The notes beneath the pieces are model-generated. The model worked only from the letters and a program-made list of their open reading frames with translations, searched no databases and was not told the origin of the DNA. This document shows, piece by piece, positions 42,461 through 51,846 of a DNA stretch of 64,000 nt (positions are counted from its first letter, which is position 1; the number at the start of each line of letters is the position of its first letter). Position numbers and translations under genes: made by a program. The stretch is from Sphingobacteriales bacterium 50-39 (GTDB lineage: Bacteria > Bacteroidota > Bacteroidia > Chitinophagales > Chitinophagaceae): NCBI GenBank assembly GCA_001898505.1, contig MKTZ01000004.1, positions 365,249-429,248 of the forward strand. Reading direction: 5' to 3'.

Positions 42461-42620
42461 ATTCGGTGCATTTAAAGTTCTTACAATTATGTCTGCCCTT
42501 CTCCGGAGAACCTCTGGTTCGTTCCGGTTGGGTACTGTTCGGGATCATTGATGCCCGTTGCCTGTCTTTTCAAATATAACCTGTCTTGTGTATTGAATCC
42601 TAAACTTACTTATCAACAGG
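42461..42620. other. Intergenic region upstream of phoH, no gene seen
   Basis: Holds the presumed phoH promoter on the minus strand and no convincing frame. Several GTTC/GAAC motifs (for example around 42505-42545) are spaced irregularly; I do not assign them. Confidence 0.4.
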
Positions 42621-42794
42621 GTGTTAATATTCTTGAGCCCTTGTGATGCGGAGAAAGATTTTTTTATTAATTTTATCCCTCCACACCTGTCCGCCGACTT
42701 GACGGATGACGCATTCAGACGTGCTCCCATGATCCTTAAAAAGAACAACAGTGATCCTTACGACTTTGTTCGTAAGCAACGCTCGATTATTTAA
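42621..42794 (+). CDS. Possible small protein (57 codons, doubtful)
   Basis: A frame from GTG at 42621 (or TTG at 42633) reads FFINFIPPHLSADLTDD and ends YDFVRKQRSII. Amino-acid make-up is protein-like and charged, and the frame is preceded by an in-frame stop at 42594. I recognise no family. It lies in the 403-bp space between phoH and the TPR kinase, oriented like the kinase. Could be chance. Confidence 0.25.
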   Translation: MLIFLSPCDAEKDFFINFIPPHLSADLTDDAFRRAPMILKKNNSDPYDFVRKQRSII

Positions 42795-42820
42795 CGGTAG
42801 ATCGCATGAGGTTATTTTAT

Positions 42821-42844
42821 TATACCGGTGTTTTGTCCGGTATA
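42821..42844. promoter_or_regulatory. Palindrome before the TPR histidine kinase
   Basis: TATACCGG (42821-42828) and CCGGTATA (42837-42844) form a perfect 8-bp dyad with an 8-bp centre, ending 19 bp before the kinase ATG. Could be an operator or an mRNA 5' hairpin. Confidence 0.35.
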
Positions 42845-42863
42845 TAACATCTAAAATACACTG

Positions 42864-44834
42864 ATGAAGGCTTCCAGTAGCATGTTTTGGTTGGGACTCT
42901 ATCTATTATTGGCCCTCAATACGAATGCCCAGTCGACGGCTTTGCTCCGGCTGAGAGAGTTGGTAAGCCGGGGTCCTTCGGCTCATGGGAAGGCGCCGGA
43001 TACAACCTATGTCAATACCCTTAATTTACTGTCCAGATCGTATTATGGCGTCAATGCCGACAGCGGTTTTTATTATGCAAATAGGGCCCTGCAATATTCC
43101 GACAGCATGGGTTATGAGAAAGGCAAAGCGGAAAGCTGGCGGATGATCGGGAATACTTATGAGATGATCGAGAATTACCAGGAGATGCTGTCCGCCTATC
43201 ATCAGTCCAGGCTTATTGCGGAGCGGATCGGCAGCGCTGCCCAGGTGGCTAAGATCAATATGAATATTGCCCTGTTTTACAAGCAGATGGGAGAATACGA
43301 CGAGGCGCTGGAGCAGATAGGCAAGGACAGTATGGTCTATGACGCCAATGGGGACAGCTCCCAGCTGGCTTATACCTATTCGCATCTTTCGGATGTGAGC
43401 ATGCTCCGGCATGAATACGATAAGGCCCTGACATATATTCATAAGGCCATCGACATGGCCGTGGCGTTGAAGGATTCGGTGGCCGTTATCTCCTGTATCA
43501 ATGACAAAGGGAAGATATTGGCGGCAACAGGGCTTTATAGGGAAGCATTGGCATTGCACGAACAGTGTATGGCCTATTATCTCCGCACGGATGACAAGCT
43601 GGGAGAGGCCGAGACCTTTATCCTGCTGGCACGTACGAGCCTGCTCCTAAAGGATTATTCGGGAGCTATTCATTATGCCTCGCAAGGGCTGGATTTGGCA
43701 CGTCAGCTGCGTCGAAAGAAAGAGATAAGGGACAATGGGCAGGTACTGGCGGATATTTACCGCGCGAAAGGGGATGATCGTATGGCCCTGCATTATTTTC
43801 AGCTGTATAAGGACTATTCCGACAGTCTGTTCAATGAGCAGATCAGAAAGCAAATATATGCCCTGGAGTCCCGGTATGGATATGAGAAGAAGACGGATTC
43901 ACTGAGGGAGGTCGCTGCCAAACAGGATGCATTGCAGCAACATATCGATCGGGCGCATACTTTACAGATATCCATTGCCATCATACTTATCCTTTCACTT
44001 GTGATAGTGGCGCTCCTGTTGCAGAGGAGCAGGGTTGCCAGCAGAAGGAGCAATAAGGAGCTTTTCGACAAGAATACCAAGATCGAGCAGCAGAAGGAAG
44101 CTATGGAGCATCAGGCGGTGCAGCTATTGCTGAACAATCAGCAGAAGGACAAGCTGTTCTCCATCATCGCGCATGATCTGAGGGGTCCTTTAAACTCTTT
44201 AAAGGGGCTCCTGGACTTAGTGAAGGAGAACAGGCTGCCCGAGTCAGAAATACAGGGAATGATGGACGAATTGCGCAGGAATGTAGATTACTCCTCGGAG
44301 TTGGTCGGTAATTTACTCTTCTGGGCCAGTAGCCAGCTGAATGGCATTGTGGTCACACCTGTCTGTCTTCCTTTACGGCAATTGGTGGATGGGATACTGA
44401 ATTTGTATGCAAAGCAGGCGGGTGAAAAGGATATTATTTTAAAAAATGATGTGGACCCTGGGTTGACAGCTTATGCGGATAAGGATATGATCCAGGTGAT
44501 ACTACGCAATTTAGTGAGCAATGCGATCAAGTTCTGTCGCAAAGAAGATACCATCACGATCACCGGACAGCATCGCGGGGACCGTGTAGAGATATGTGTT
44601 GCCGACACGGGTGTCGGCATAAAAGAAGATATCCTGGAAAAGATCCGCCGAAAGGAAAGCATAACGACTTATGGCACTGCCAAGGAGAAAGGTACGGGAT
44701 TGGGAATGTTGTTATGCCGTGAGTTTACAGAGGCCAATGGAGGTTTTTTTCGGATAGACAGCGAATGGGGGAGGGGCAGCTGGTTCTATTTTACGATACC
44801 AGCCGATGCCAGCTCTTCTTCGATCAGCGTATGA
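42864..44834 (+). CDS. TPR-containing sensor histidine kinase
   Basis: The 656-residue protein has a signal peptide (1-22), a periplasmic array of TPR helices (about 55-355; recurrent patterns like A-x-Y-x-x-L-A and ALEQIG, ALTYIHKAIDMA, ALALHEQC), one transmembrane helix (about 370-392) and a coiled linker. The catalytic core has the H box FSIIAHDLRGPL with phospho-acceptor His437, N box NLVSNAIKFC, and G boxes DTGVGI and KGTGLGML. This is the frequent Bacteroidota TPR-HK layout. No response regulator gene is adjacent, so its partner is elsewhere. The 3' 49 bp overlap the next, convergent small gene. Confidence 0.92.
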   Translation: MKASSSMFWLGLYLLLALNTNAQSTALLRLRELVSRGPSAHGKAPDTTYVNTLNLLSRSYYGVNADSGFYYANRALQYSDSMGYEKGKAESWRMIGNTYEMIENYQEMLSAYHQSRLIAERIGSAAQVAKINMNIALFYKQMGEYDEALEQIGKDSMVYDANGDSSQLAYTYSHLSDVSMLRHEYDKALTYIHKAIDMAVALKDSVAVISCINDKGKILAATGLYREALALHEQCMAYYLRTDDKLGEAETFILLARTSLLLKDYSGAIHYASQGLDLARQLRRKKEIRDNGQVLADIYRAKGDDRMALHYFQLYKDYSDSLFNEQIRKQIYALESRYGYEKKTDSLREVAAKQDALQQHIDRAHTLQISIAIILILSLVIVALLLQRSRVASRRSNKELFDKNTKIEQQKEAMEHQAVQLLLNNQQKDKLFSIIAHDLRGPLNSLKGLLDLVKENRLPESEIQGMMDELRRNVDYSSELVGNLLFWASSQLNGIVVTPVCLPLRQLVDGILNLYAKQAGEKDIILKNDVDPGLTAYADKDMIQVILRNLVSNAIKFCRKEDTITITGQHRGDRVEICVADTGVGIKEDILEKIRRKESITTYGTAKEKGTGLGMLLCREFTEANGGFFRIDSEWGRGSWFYFTIPADASSSSISV

Positions 44835-45067
44835 AAAACGGCCTCGTTCTCCCATATCCAGGCAGGCAGCTGCTGTTTGATGATCTTCCACACGCCATCT
44901 TCTTTCTCCATTTTCAGCACGATACGGTTGCCCCGGTCGTCACTCACATCTACCGTGAACAATCCTTCCTGCAATCCATTGGACTTGCGGAAATTGAATT
45001 CCCGCAGACGGCCGTCGGCCTTCACCAGCTTGGTGAATTGAATGTTTCGGATGAATTGAATTTGCAT
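44786..45067 (-). CDS. Conserved small hypothetical protein
   Basis: The 93-residue cytoplasmic protein has alternating strands (IRNIQFTKLVKADGRLREFNFRK, GLFTVDVSDDRGNRIVLKMEKEDGVWKII) and an acidic C-terminus, which resembles a short Bacteroidota family of unknown function. It is open throughout with good codon use; the convergent overlap with the kinase (44786-44834) may include the real stop or reflect an extended tail. Confidence 0.65.
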   Translation of the reverse strand: MQIQFIRNIQFTKLVKADGRLREFNFRKSNGLQEGLFTVDVSDDRGNRIVLKMEKEDGVWKIIKQQLPAWIWENEAVFHTLIEEELASAGIVK

Positions 45068-45241
45068 AAGGCTTACTTTAGAATTTTAAATTATAATTCT
45101 TTTCTCGTGATTGTGTACGTGGCCTTCTTAAAGAATAGTGAATTTTTTACGCAGGGATAGGAGGGTGACTACAAAAATACTAAAAATCGTATTTTCCCTA
45201 TACCTCCTATCGAATTAGTTGTCCCCATTTTTTACTTTTTT

Positions 45242-46489
45242 CTACCCCTTCAGGGTTATTGACTCTTCCGTCACATTTGTGGGGGTGGCGGCTGCCCGGC
45301 GGCGGATGCTTTGTGAGCCCAGGATCAGGGCGGTGAGGGCAGTCAGGGCGCAGCAGGCCATGACCCCTGTCATGGGCAGGGCTGTATGGTTGTTGAGAAA
45401 GCTGACGAGGGCGGAGGCGAAGGCCCCGATGCTCATTTGGATGCCCCCAAGTAGGGCGGAGGCGGTGCCTGCATTGCGGCCAAAAAGTGCGAGAGACAGG
45501 GCGGAGGAGTTGGGAAAAACACAGCCCTGACAGCAGAGGAAGAGGAAACAAAAGGTTATGGAGCCAAAAAGACCCAGCCAGCCCATAAAGCTGCCAGCAA
45601 AGAGCAGGATGGCGGTAATGGACTGGCAGATCAGGGCTACTTTTATGATCTGCTGGCTTTTATAGGTCCTTAGCAGGATACTGTTCAATTGACTGCAGCC
45701 GATGAGGCCCAGGGCGACCACGGCGAAGATCCATCCATATTGCCGCTCGCTCACCTTAAAGAGCTCCATAAAGACAAAAGGGGAGCCTGCAATATAGGCG
45801 TATAATCCCGCGGAAGCGATGGCCCCGGTGAAGGCATAGGTATAGAATTGAGGCTCCTTAAAGACATTCCAGAACCCCGATGTGATCGGGCCTGGTTTGA
45901 GGGACAAGCTTTTATCGGGCTGTCTGCCTTCGGGCAGGGCAAAATGGACAGCAGCCAGTATGAGGGCGGCGATAAAGGCCAGGGTAATAAAAATATATTT
46001 CCAGCCCAGGCCGGCGGCGAGATAGCCTCCCAATGTGGGAGCAATGATGGGTGATATGGCGATCACCAGCATGAGTTGGGAAAAGACCCTGGCATTTTGT
46101 TCAACGGGGAAAAGATCCCGTACAAGGGCACGGGAGGCGACCAGACAGGCGCATGCGCCCAATGCCTGGAAGAGACGCAGGACGATGAGCAATTCCACCG
46201 AGCGGGCCATGGCGCAGGCTGCAGATGCCACCAGATAGAGACCAATGCCGAGATATAAGGGTTTCTTGCGGCCAAAGCGGTCGAGCAGAGGTCCATAGAG
46301 GAATTGTCCCACCGAAATCCCAATAAAAAAACTAGATAAGGACAGCGTCACTTTGGCAACAGTGGTATGAAGATCGTTCGCGATGTCCGGAAAGCCCGGC
46401 AGATACATGTCGATAGAGAAGGGGCCAATAGCAGAAAGCACTCCCAGGATGAGAATGATGAAGAAGGAACTCTTTTTTGGTGCAGTCAT
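45242..46489 (-). CDS. Bcr/CflA-family multidrug efflux transporter (MFS)
   Basis: Starting at the ATG at 46489 gives 415 residues with 12 predicted helices. The Bcr/CflA fingerprint is present: GPFSIDMYLPGFPDIA at the N-terminus, motif A as GPLLDRFGRKKPL (residues about 63-75), and LVASRALVRDLF in helix 4. It exports drugs such as sulfonamide- or bicyclomycin-like compounds by proton antiport; natural substrate unknown. It is divergent from the amine oxidase gene with only 22 bp between the starts, so they share regulatory DNA. Confidence 0.9.
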   Translation of the reverse strand: MTAPKKSSFFIILILGVLSAIGPFSIDMYLPGFPDIANDLHTTVAKVTLSLSSFFIGISVGQFLYGPLLDRFGRKKPLYLGIGLYLVASAACAMARSVELLIVLRLFQALGACACLVASRALVRDLFPVEQNARVFSQLMLVIAISPIIAPTLGGYLAAGLGWKYIFITLAFIAALILAAVHFALPEGRQPDKSLSLKPGPITSGFWNVFKEPQFYTYAFTGAIASAGLYAYIAGSPFVFMELFKVSERQYGWIFAVVALGLIGCSQLNSILLRTYKSQQIIKVALICQSITAILLFAGSFMGWLGLFGSITFCFLFLCCQGCVFPNSSALSLALFGRNAGTASALLGGIQMSIGAFASALVSFLNNHTALPMTGVMACCALTALTALILGSQSIRRRAAATPTNVTEESITLKG

Positions 46490-46511
46490 AAGAAAGGACG
46501 AAGTTACGCAA

Positions 46512-47777
46512 ATGGATACTATACTGATCATCGGAGCCGGTGCGGCTGGATTAATGGCTGCTTATGAATTATCTGCAGCAGGATATCCTGTCATGGTGCT
46601 GGAAGCGACGGAGCGGGCCGGAGGACGGATATTGACCCAAAGGGGAAATGGCTTTTCCATTCCTGTAGAGGCAGGCGCGGAGTTTATTCACGGGTCTCTG
46701 CCTGTGACATTGAAATTGTTGGATCAGGCGGGGATCACCTACCAGCCTGTAGAGGGGAGGATGCTCCGGGTGAGTAACGGAGAGTGGGTGCATCAGGATC
46801 TTTTTACGGGCGACTGGCAGGAACTCATGCAGCAGATGGGACAGCTAACGGAAGATATGCCGATAGATGTTTTTCTGGACACTTATTTTTCCGACCAGCG
46901 GTATGCCCTGCTCCGCACCTCTGTACGAGGTTTTGCCGAGGGATATGACCTGGTGGACCTGCGTAGGGCCAGCACGCTGGCGTTGTATCAGGAATGGCAG
47001 GAGGAAGGCGAGGGACAGTATAGGGTAGAGGGCGGCTATGGCAAGCTGATCCATTACCTGGAGGAGCAGAGTCTTACCCGGGGATGCGTGATCCATTTTT
47101 CCAAGCCTGTGCGGACCGTACGTTGGCAAAAGGATAGGGTGGAGCTGGAATGTGTGGACGGAGAAATTTTTACGGGACGCCGGGTTGTTATCACCGCATC
47201 GCTGGGTATCCTGCAGCGGACGCCCGGCACGCCTTCCTCTATAGTTTTTTCACCGGACATCCTTGCATACCGACAGGCCGCACAAGAGATGGGATATGGC
47301 TCGGTGATCAAAGTGCTGATGGAGTTCAAAACTTCTTTTTGGGAGGAAGGGATTGGCTTTGTGCTGAGCGATGAACCTGTCCCTACGTGGTGGACGCAAA
47401 ATCCGCCATCGGACAGACTGCTTACGGCCTGGATAGCAGCTACCGCTATGCGGAATTTTCAGGCACTAAGCGCTGGTGACCAGCTGAGAACCTGTATACG
47501 AAGTCTGGCTTCCATCTTCAAGGTTGGAGAGGATATCGTGAGGGAGCAATTGGTTGCCTGCAGCATACACGATTGGATGAAGGCGCCCTATATACGTGGA
47601 GGATACAGCTATGAGACGGTGGGAAGCGAGGCAGCGCGAAAACAAATGCGTCAGCCGGTGGAGGATACGCTCTTCTTTTCGGGAGAAGCTTTGTATGAGG
47701 GACAGGCGCTGGCGACGGTGGAGGCGGCGCTGTGCAGCGGGCAGGAAGCTGCTGAAAAAATCAAGGCGCGGCCATGA
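46512..47777 (+). CDS. Flavin monoamine oxidase-like FAD-dependent oxidoreductase
   Basis: From the ATG at 46512 the product is 421 residues with the N-terminal FAD-binding ILIIGAGAAGLMAAYEL (residues 4-20), MVLEATERAGGRIL and AGAEFIHGSLPVTL, and the C-terminal FFSGEALYEGQALATVEAAL. This is the monoamine-oxidase/polyamine-oxidase/LSD1 fold. Substrate unknown; it may act on amines or on plant/antibiotic-type compounds. The extension to 46383 lies in the MFS gene and is not used. Its stop is inside a small GC-rich hairpin (47765-47784). Confidence 0.9.
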   Translation: MDTILIIGAGAAGLMAAYELSAAGYPVMVLEATERAGGRILTQRGNGFSIPVEAGAEFIHGSLPVTLKLLDQAGITYQPVEGRMLRVSNGEWVHQDLFTGDWQELMQQMGQLTEDMPIDVFLDTYFSDQRYALLRTSVRGFAEGYDLVDLRRASTLALYQEWQEEGEGQYRVEGGYGKLIHYLEEQSLTRGCVIHFSKPVRTVRWQKDRVELECVDGEIFTGRRVVITASLGILQRTPGTPSSIVFSPDILAYRQAAQEMGYGSVIKVLMEFKTSFWEEGIGFVLSDEPVPTWWTQNPPSDRLLTAWIAATAMRNFQALSAGDQLRTCIRSLASIFKVGEDIVREQLVACSIHDWMKAPYIRGGYSYETVGSEAARKQMRQPVEDTLFFSGEALYEGQALATVEAALCSGQEAAEKIKARP

Positions 47778-47784
47778 CCGCGCC
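47765..47784. terminator. GC-rich hairpin at convergent gene ends
   Basis: GGCGCGG-CCATGA-CCGCGCC, a 7-bp stem that includes the amine oxidase stop codon. No T run, so termination strength is uncertain. Confidence 0.45.
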
Positions 47785-47790
47785 CTGACA

Positions 47791-48246
47791 TTATGCATAC
47801 TGATCCCGTAGCGTTTTTACCTCGTCGTGAGATTCTTTCAAAGTCTGTTGCTGCTGGGTGAGCAGATCGCTGATAAAGGCGGGAAGACCTTCGTGCTCCA
47901 GCGCTGTCCTGTAGGCGCGTTGAGCTGCGTCCTCTACCGCCTCGCAGTTGGCCAGGACGGTGTGGCGGTCATGCCCGCTGAATACAGCCTTTACATCCAT
48001 CCAGGCGCGGTATATCTTGCCGCTAGTGGTTGTCCCTTTCTCCGCCTCGACTCCCAGGGCCTGGACTTCCGTAGCCAGGGCTATCTTGTTACGATGGCTT
48101 TCCGCGATCATGGATGCATAGAGCACTTTCAGGTCCTCATCCTCACTTTTTGTCTCCTTTATCGCTTTTTCATAGCCAGCGATACGATCATTGTTGATCT
48201 GGATAAGGTCGTTGAGCACTTCGATCGTTTCTTTTGTGTTTGACAT
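47791..48246 (-). CDS. PA2169/DUF2383 ferritin-like four-helix protein
   Basis: The 151-residue all-helical protein matches the PA2169/DUF2383 family with VLNDLIQINNDRIAGYEKA at the N-terminus, SMIAESHRNKIAL and HEGLPAFISDLLTQQQQTLKESHDEV. These proteins have a ferritin-like bundle fold and lack a clear catalytic function; they may be stress related. It converges on the amine oxidase. The 108-bp gap upstream (48247-48354) holds no gene. Confidence 0.85.
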   Translation of the reverse strand: MSNTKETIEVLNDLIQINNDRIAGYEKAIKETKSEDEDLKVLYASMIAESHRNKIALATEVQALGVEAEKGTTTSGKIYRAWMDVKAVFSGHDRHTVLANCEAVEDAAQRAYRTALEHEGLPAFISDLLTQQQQTLKESHDEVKTLRDQYA

Positions 48247-48354
48247 AACAAAACATTTTTAAGGATGTAATAGGTCTTCTGATCCATACGATGGTAAAAT
48301 CATGCCACCACGGACAAGGCGGGGATGGCCCTGATATAGGGAAATAATTCCTCA

Positions 48355-48786
48355 CTAGAATACCTTTTGGAGTTCGACGGTCTTTCGCTGGGCCATCAGC
48401 TTTTCGATGATCATGGCGATGTCCGGCCGTATGTCCAATATTTCAGCAAGCAGGGAAAGGAAAGACGCTTCTCTTGCATCCAGCGTGGGGTCGCTGATGC
48501 ACAGTTCAACACAATAGGAATATAAGGCCAGCTCGTTCACCGGCCGGATCAGCTGGATGAGCCAGGCGAGATAGGCTTTTTCATTTTCACTGGTAATGGA
48601 AGGCTTATAGGAACGATAGCTTATCAGTTCATCCTTGATGTGGACCTTTGGCTGCAGACCCAGCGTCACGAGCTTGCCCGACAGGTTGTCCATTTCCGCC
48701 TCGGTGAACTGATTGTCCTCCAGGCAGCAATGAAAGAATAAATGACAGAGCGCCTGGTCCTGGTTGTTGACAACATTCGTATACAT
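48355..48786 (-). CDS. TerB-like helical protein
   Basis: Starting at the ATG at 48786 gives 143 residues of all-helical protein with LCHLFFHCCLEDNQFTEAEMDNLSGKL and SLLAEILDIRPDIAMIIEKL, a pattern resembling the TerB/tellurite-resistance helical fold (helices with acidic residues D/E that bind metal in TerB). Confidence in the family is moderate. It begins 11 bp after the DnaJ gene and is probably co-transcribed with it. Confidence 0.6.
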   Translation of the reverse strand: MYTNVVNNQDQALCHLFFHCCLEDNQFTEAEMDNLSGKLVTLGLQPKVHIKDELISYRSYKPSITSENEKAYLAWLIQLIRPVNELALYSYCVELCISDPTLDAREASFLSLLAEILDIRPDIAMIIEKLMAQRKTVELQKVF

Positions 48787-48797
48787 GATGGATATTT

Positions 48798-49739
48798 TTA
48801 TCCTTTCTTCTCCGCCAGTTTGGCCAATTCCCTCCACAGGGATTTTTCTTTTTCAGAAAGCTGCTCCGGCAGCCGGATGTCGAGGGTGACATAGAGATCA
48901 CCATATTCGCCTTCCATCTTATAGACGGGAAATCCTTTTCCTTTGAGCCGCATGACGGTATTATTCTGTGTTTCGGGCTTTACTTTCAGCTTGATCTGTC
49001 CGCCCAGCGTGTCCACGGTGATATCGCCACCCAGCACTGCCGTATAGAGATCTACCTGGATCCTTGCATGAAGGTCATTGCCTTCCCGCCGGAAGCGGGC
49101 ATCCTGTGGGATGATAAACGTAATATACAGATCGCCCGCGGTACCATTATTCCCTGCGGGACCGCCATGTCCTTTGAGCTTGATCTGTTGTCCATTCTCT
49201 ACACCCGCAGGTATGGTTATGCGGATATTCTTACCATTGACGGTGAGTACCTGCTGGTGTGTCCTGTAAGCGTCCTGCAGGCTAAGCTGAAATTCCGCGT
49301 AGAGATCCTGTCCCCGACGACCCCGGCCGGAACCAGCGCTGGCGGAGCCCCGGCCAAAAAGGGATTCGAAGAAGTCGGAGAACCCGCCTCCGTCGCCGAA
49401 GTCCGATCCGCCAAAGTTCCCTGAAAAGCCTTCGAAGCCACCTTCCGGAGGAGAGCTTCTGCGACCCCTGCCTCTGCCTCCCGCGGCCTGCTGTGCCTTT
49501 TCGAATGCTTCCGCATGCTGCCAGTCTTTGCCGTACTGGTCGTATTTTTTTCTTTTTTCCGGGTCGCTTAGCACTTCATTGGCCTCATTGACCTGCTGGA
49601 ACTTTTTATTGGCTTCCTTATCGTTGGGGTTCAGGTCAGGGTGATGTTTGCGGGCCAGTTTGCGGTAGGCGGTCCGGATCTCGTCCTGGGTTGCGTTCTT
49701 ATTAACTCCCAATATTTTGTAATAATCTATAAAATCCAT
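48798..49739 (-). CDS. DnaJ/CbpA-type J-domain co-chaperone
   Basis: From the ATG at 49739 the 313-residue protein has the J domain (residues 3-70) with HPD at 33-35 in KHHPDLN, a Gly/Phe-rich linker (about 85-135; [12 protein letters not shown]), and two C-terminal beta-sandwich substrate-binding domains. There is no zinc-finger Cys-rich region, so it is CbpA-like rather than full DnaJ. It would activate DnaK ATPase. No dnaK is near; the extension to 49898 is unlikely. First gene of a two-gene unit with the TerB-like gene. Confidence 0.93.
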   Translation of the reverse strand: MDFIDYYKILGVNKNATQDEIRTAYRKLARKHHPDLNPNDKEANKKFQQVNEANEVLSDPEKRKKYDQYGKDWQHAEAFEKAQQAAGGRGRGRRSSPPEGGFEGFSGNFGGSDFGDGGGFSDFFESLFGRGSASAGSGRGRRGQDLYAEFQLSLQDAYRTHQQVLTVNGKNIRITIPAGVENGQQIKLKGHGGPAGNNGTAGDLYITFIIPQDARFRREGNDLHARIQVDLYTAVLGGDITVDTLGGQIKLKVKPETQNNTVMRLKGKGFPVYKMEGEYGDLYVTLDIRLPEQLSEKEKSLWRELAKLAEKKG

Positions 49740-49809
49740 GGATGTGGTCCTCTTTTTACAAATTTCGGATTCTCCCGGGATTTTCCGGGTGACATAATTT
49801 TTTTGTTGC

Positions 49810-51420
49810 TTATGCCAGCTCGTGCGCGATCGTGAAGACGAACCGACTGCCTTCCCCGGGAGCCGACTCCGCCCATATCCTGCCACCATGCAATTCAACG
49901 ATCTTCTTGCAATGGGCGAGCCCTATGCCTGACCCTTCATATTCACTCCGATTGTGCAGGCGTTGGAAAATGATGAAAATCCTGTCCAAAAATTGAGAAT
50001 CGATGCCGATGCCATTGTCCTGAACAAAGAATTTCCAGTGTCCATTCTCCTTTACTGATCCGATGTCGATAGCCGGCGGCTGACCGGGTTTGCGGAATTT
50101 TATAGAATTGCTGATGAGGTTTTGGAACAACAGCTTCAGCTCTGTAGGGTAGGCCTGTAATACGGGCAGGGTACTGGCATGGACCGTAGCGCCGCTGTCC
50201 TCGATGATCTTGTCCAGGTCGGCTACTACGTCTTTTACCATCTGGTTGCAATCCACCTGTTTGGATTCTTTTTCCCTGCCAATGCGGGAATAGTCGAGGA
50301 GGTCCTTTATGAGCACTTTCATTCGCTCCGATGCATTGAGCATATAGTTGAGGAACTTGTCCGCATTGGCGTCCAGCTGGCCTTTGTACTGTTGCTGGAG
50401 TAATTCCACAAAGGCGGAGATGGTGCGCAGGGGCTCCTGCAGATCGTGGGAGGCCACGTACGCAAATTGTTCCAGCTCCTTGTTCTTGCTTTCTATCTGG
50501 GCGGTGCGCTGGCTCACCTTTTTCTCCAGGGAGGTATTGGCCTCCTTATTCTCGACGCCCAGTCTTTCCAGCTCTTCGGACATCCTGTTAAAATTGTTGG
50601 CGAGGACGCCGATCTCGTCCTTTGAAAAGGCCTGGGCCTTGCGGCTGAAGTCGCCGCGGGTGACCGCCCTGGCGGAGAGCAGTATATCTTTCAAGCCTTT
50701 CTGTATACCGCGGCTAACCGTAATGGCCAGTGTCAGGCCAGTGAATTCGACAGTGAGCGCCACGATAAAAAGCAGTCCCAGCACTGTGTGCTCCAGCCAG
50801 CGCGATCCTTCACCCAGGGCATTGGAGAATTCGTCCTCGAAAGGGCTCAGCTGGGTATAGATGGGGTCGATCCTGTCCAGCAGCTCGTTGATACGCGACT
50901 GGGAGGGATTGGCTTTATTGATCTCGTCATGTAATGAGTCGGCGATGGGATTAAAGGAGGCTACGACCCTATCGGCTTCCGTCCAGGCGATGATGGCCCT
51001 TTTGATATAGGGATTGTTGTGGAATCTTAATATCAGGTGGATCATGCCGTCGATGTCGTCCTTATGATTGCGGCCTTCCAGGAAGCCCTGGCGGGCAATG
51101 TCCATATCCGGCTCAGGCTTGCTCAGCTCCAGGCGGGTCTTGTGATCGCCCAAATTAACCTTCATGAATTCGTGGAACTTCAGGTAGTCCGTCTCGTCAT
51201 GGGTACGGGCATATTTCTGCAGTTGATAGACCCCGTCTTTCTGGGCTTTTGACCAAAGCCCCTCTCCGTTGACGTAAGCTCTGACGGAGGAAAGCGTATT
51301 GATGGAGAAGATCAGCACGAAGAGCTCTACGGCAATAAGTAAAGCCATGATGCCGACCGTGAAATAAAGCTTTTTCGCGATGGATACATTTCTGTACCAT
51401 TTGAAAATGGAGATCTTCAT
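49810..51420 (-). CDS. Membrane sensor histidine kinase (HAMP-HisKA-HATPase)
   Basis: This 536-residue protein has a transmembrane helix at about 18-40, an external four-helix sensor domain (about 42-205; CHASE3-like by layout), a second helix at about 210-235, a HAMP linker, a coiled coil and the kinase core. The H box is [13 protein letters not shown] with His325, then N box [12 protein letters not shown]1 DNGIGID and G2 [12 protein letters not shown]. The hybrid-bacteriophytochrome-like HisKA subtype is indicated by the HDLQEPL sequence. No response regulator is adjacent. Signal unknown. Confidence 0.9.
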   Translation of the reverse strand: MKISIFKWYRNVSIAKKLYFTVGIMALLIAVELFVLIFSINTLSSVRAYVNGEGLWSKAQKDGVYQLQKYARTHDETDYLKFHEFMKVNLGDHKTRLELSKPEPDMDIARQGFLEGRNHKDDIDGMIHLILRFHNNPYIKRAIIAWTEADRVVASFNPIADSLHDEINKANPSQSRINELLDRIDPIYTQLSPFEDEFSNALGEGSRWLEHTVLGLLFIVALTVEFTGLTLAITVSRGIQKGLKDILLSARAVTRGDFSRKAQAFSKDEIGVLANNFNRMSEELERLGVENKEANTSLEKKVSQRTAQIESKNKELEQFAYVASHDLQEPLRTISAFVELLQQQYKGQLDANADKFLNYMLNASERMKVLIKDLLDYSRIGREKESKQVDCNQMVKDVVADLDKIIEDSGATVHASTLPVLQAYPTELKLLFQNLISNSIKFRKPGQPPAIDIGSVKENGHWKFFVQDNGIGIDSQFLDRIFIIFQRLHNRSEYEGSGIGLAHCKKIVELHGGRIWAESAPGEGSRFVFTIAHELA

Positions 51421-51500
51421 TGATGTAAGGGTTTTGGACGACGGTGGCTATAAGGGGATTACAATTTACGGAATTCTGGAAGATGGGGCAAGACCAACCA

Positions 51501-51533
51501 AAAAATGACCCGGCGCCTTTCGGCTACCGGGTC
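51501..51533 (-). terminator. Terminator of the small membrane-protein gene
   Basis: On the minus strand GACCCGG (51533-51527) and CCGGGTC (51513-51507) form the stem, followed by ATTTTT. Confidence 0.75.
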
Positions 51534-51562
51534 CGTACAATATGAGTTTTCAGTAAGGGAAA

Positions 51563-51754
51563 TTACTTGGCTTTGGCTACTACCGCCTTCCTGTTGTGCA
51601 TGGTCAGCGCATAGATGCTGAATACCATGGACAGGTAGCTTGCAATGGTCAGCACAGCGGAAATATTGTAGTCCGACTGGCGGAAGAGGTGATAGCTGGT
51701 GAGACCGGAAACAACTACGGAAATCAGCAGGAGTAAAGATATTAGCGTTTTCAT
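51563..51754 (-). CDS. Small two-helix membrane protein
   Basis: The 63-residue protein has two hydrophobic helices (about 3-22 and 32-50) separated by FRQSDYN and ends in a basic tail RKAVVAKAK. Reading frame quality and its own terminator support a real gene. I recognise no family. Confidence 0.6.
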   Translation of the reverse strand: MKTLISLLLLISVVVSGLTSYHLFRQSDYNISAVLTIASYLSMVFSIYALTMHNRKAVVAKAK

Positions 51755-51846
51755 AACTTTATTTTTTAAGGTTGTTTAAAATTTGTTGCTTTATATATCA
51801 GAAGGGTACAGAGCAAACAAGTTTATTAAAGAAATGCTAAAGCCTT

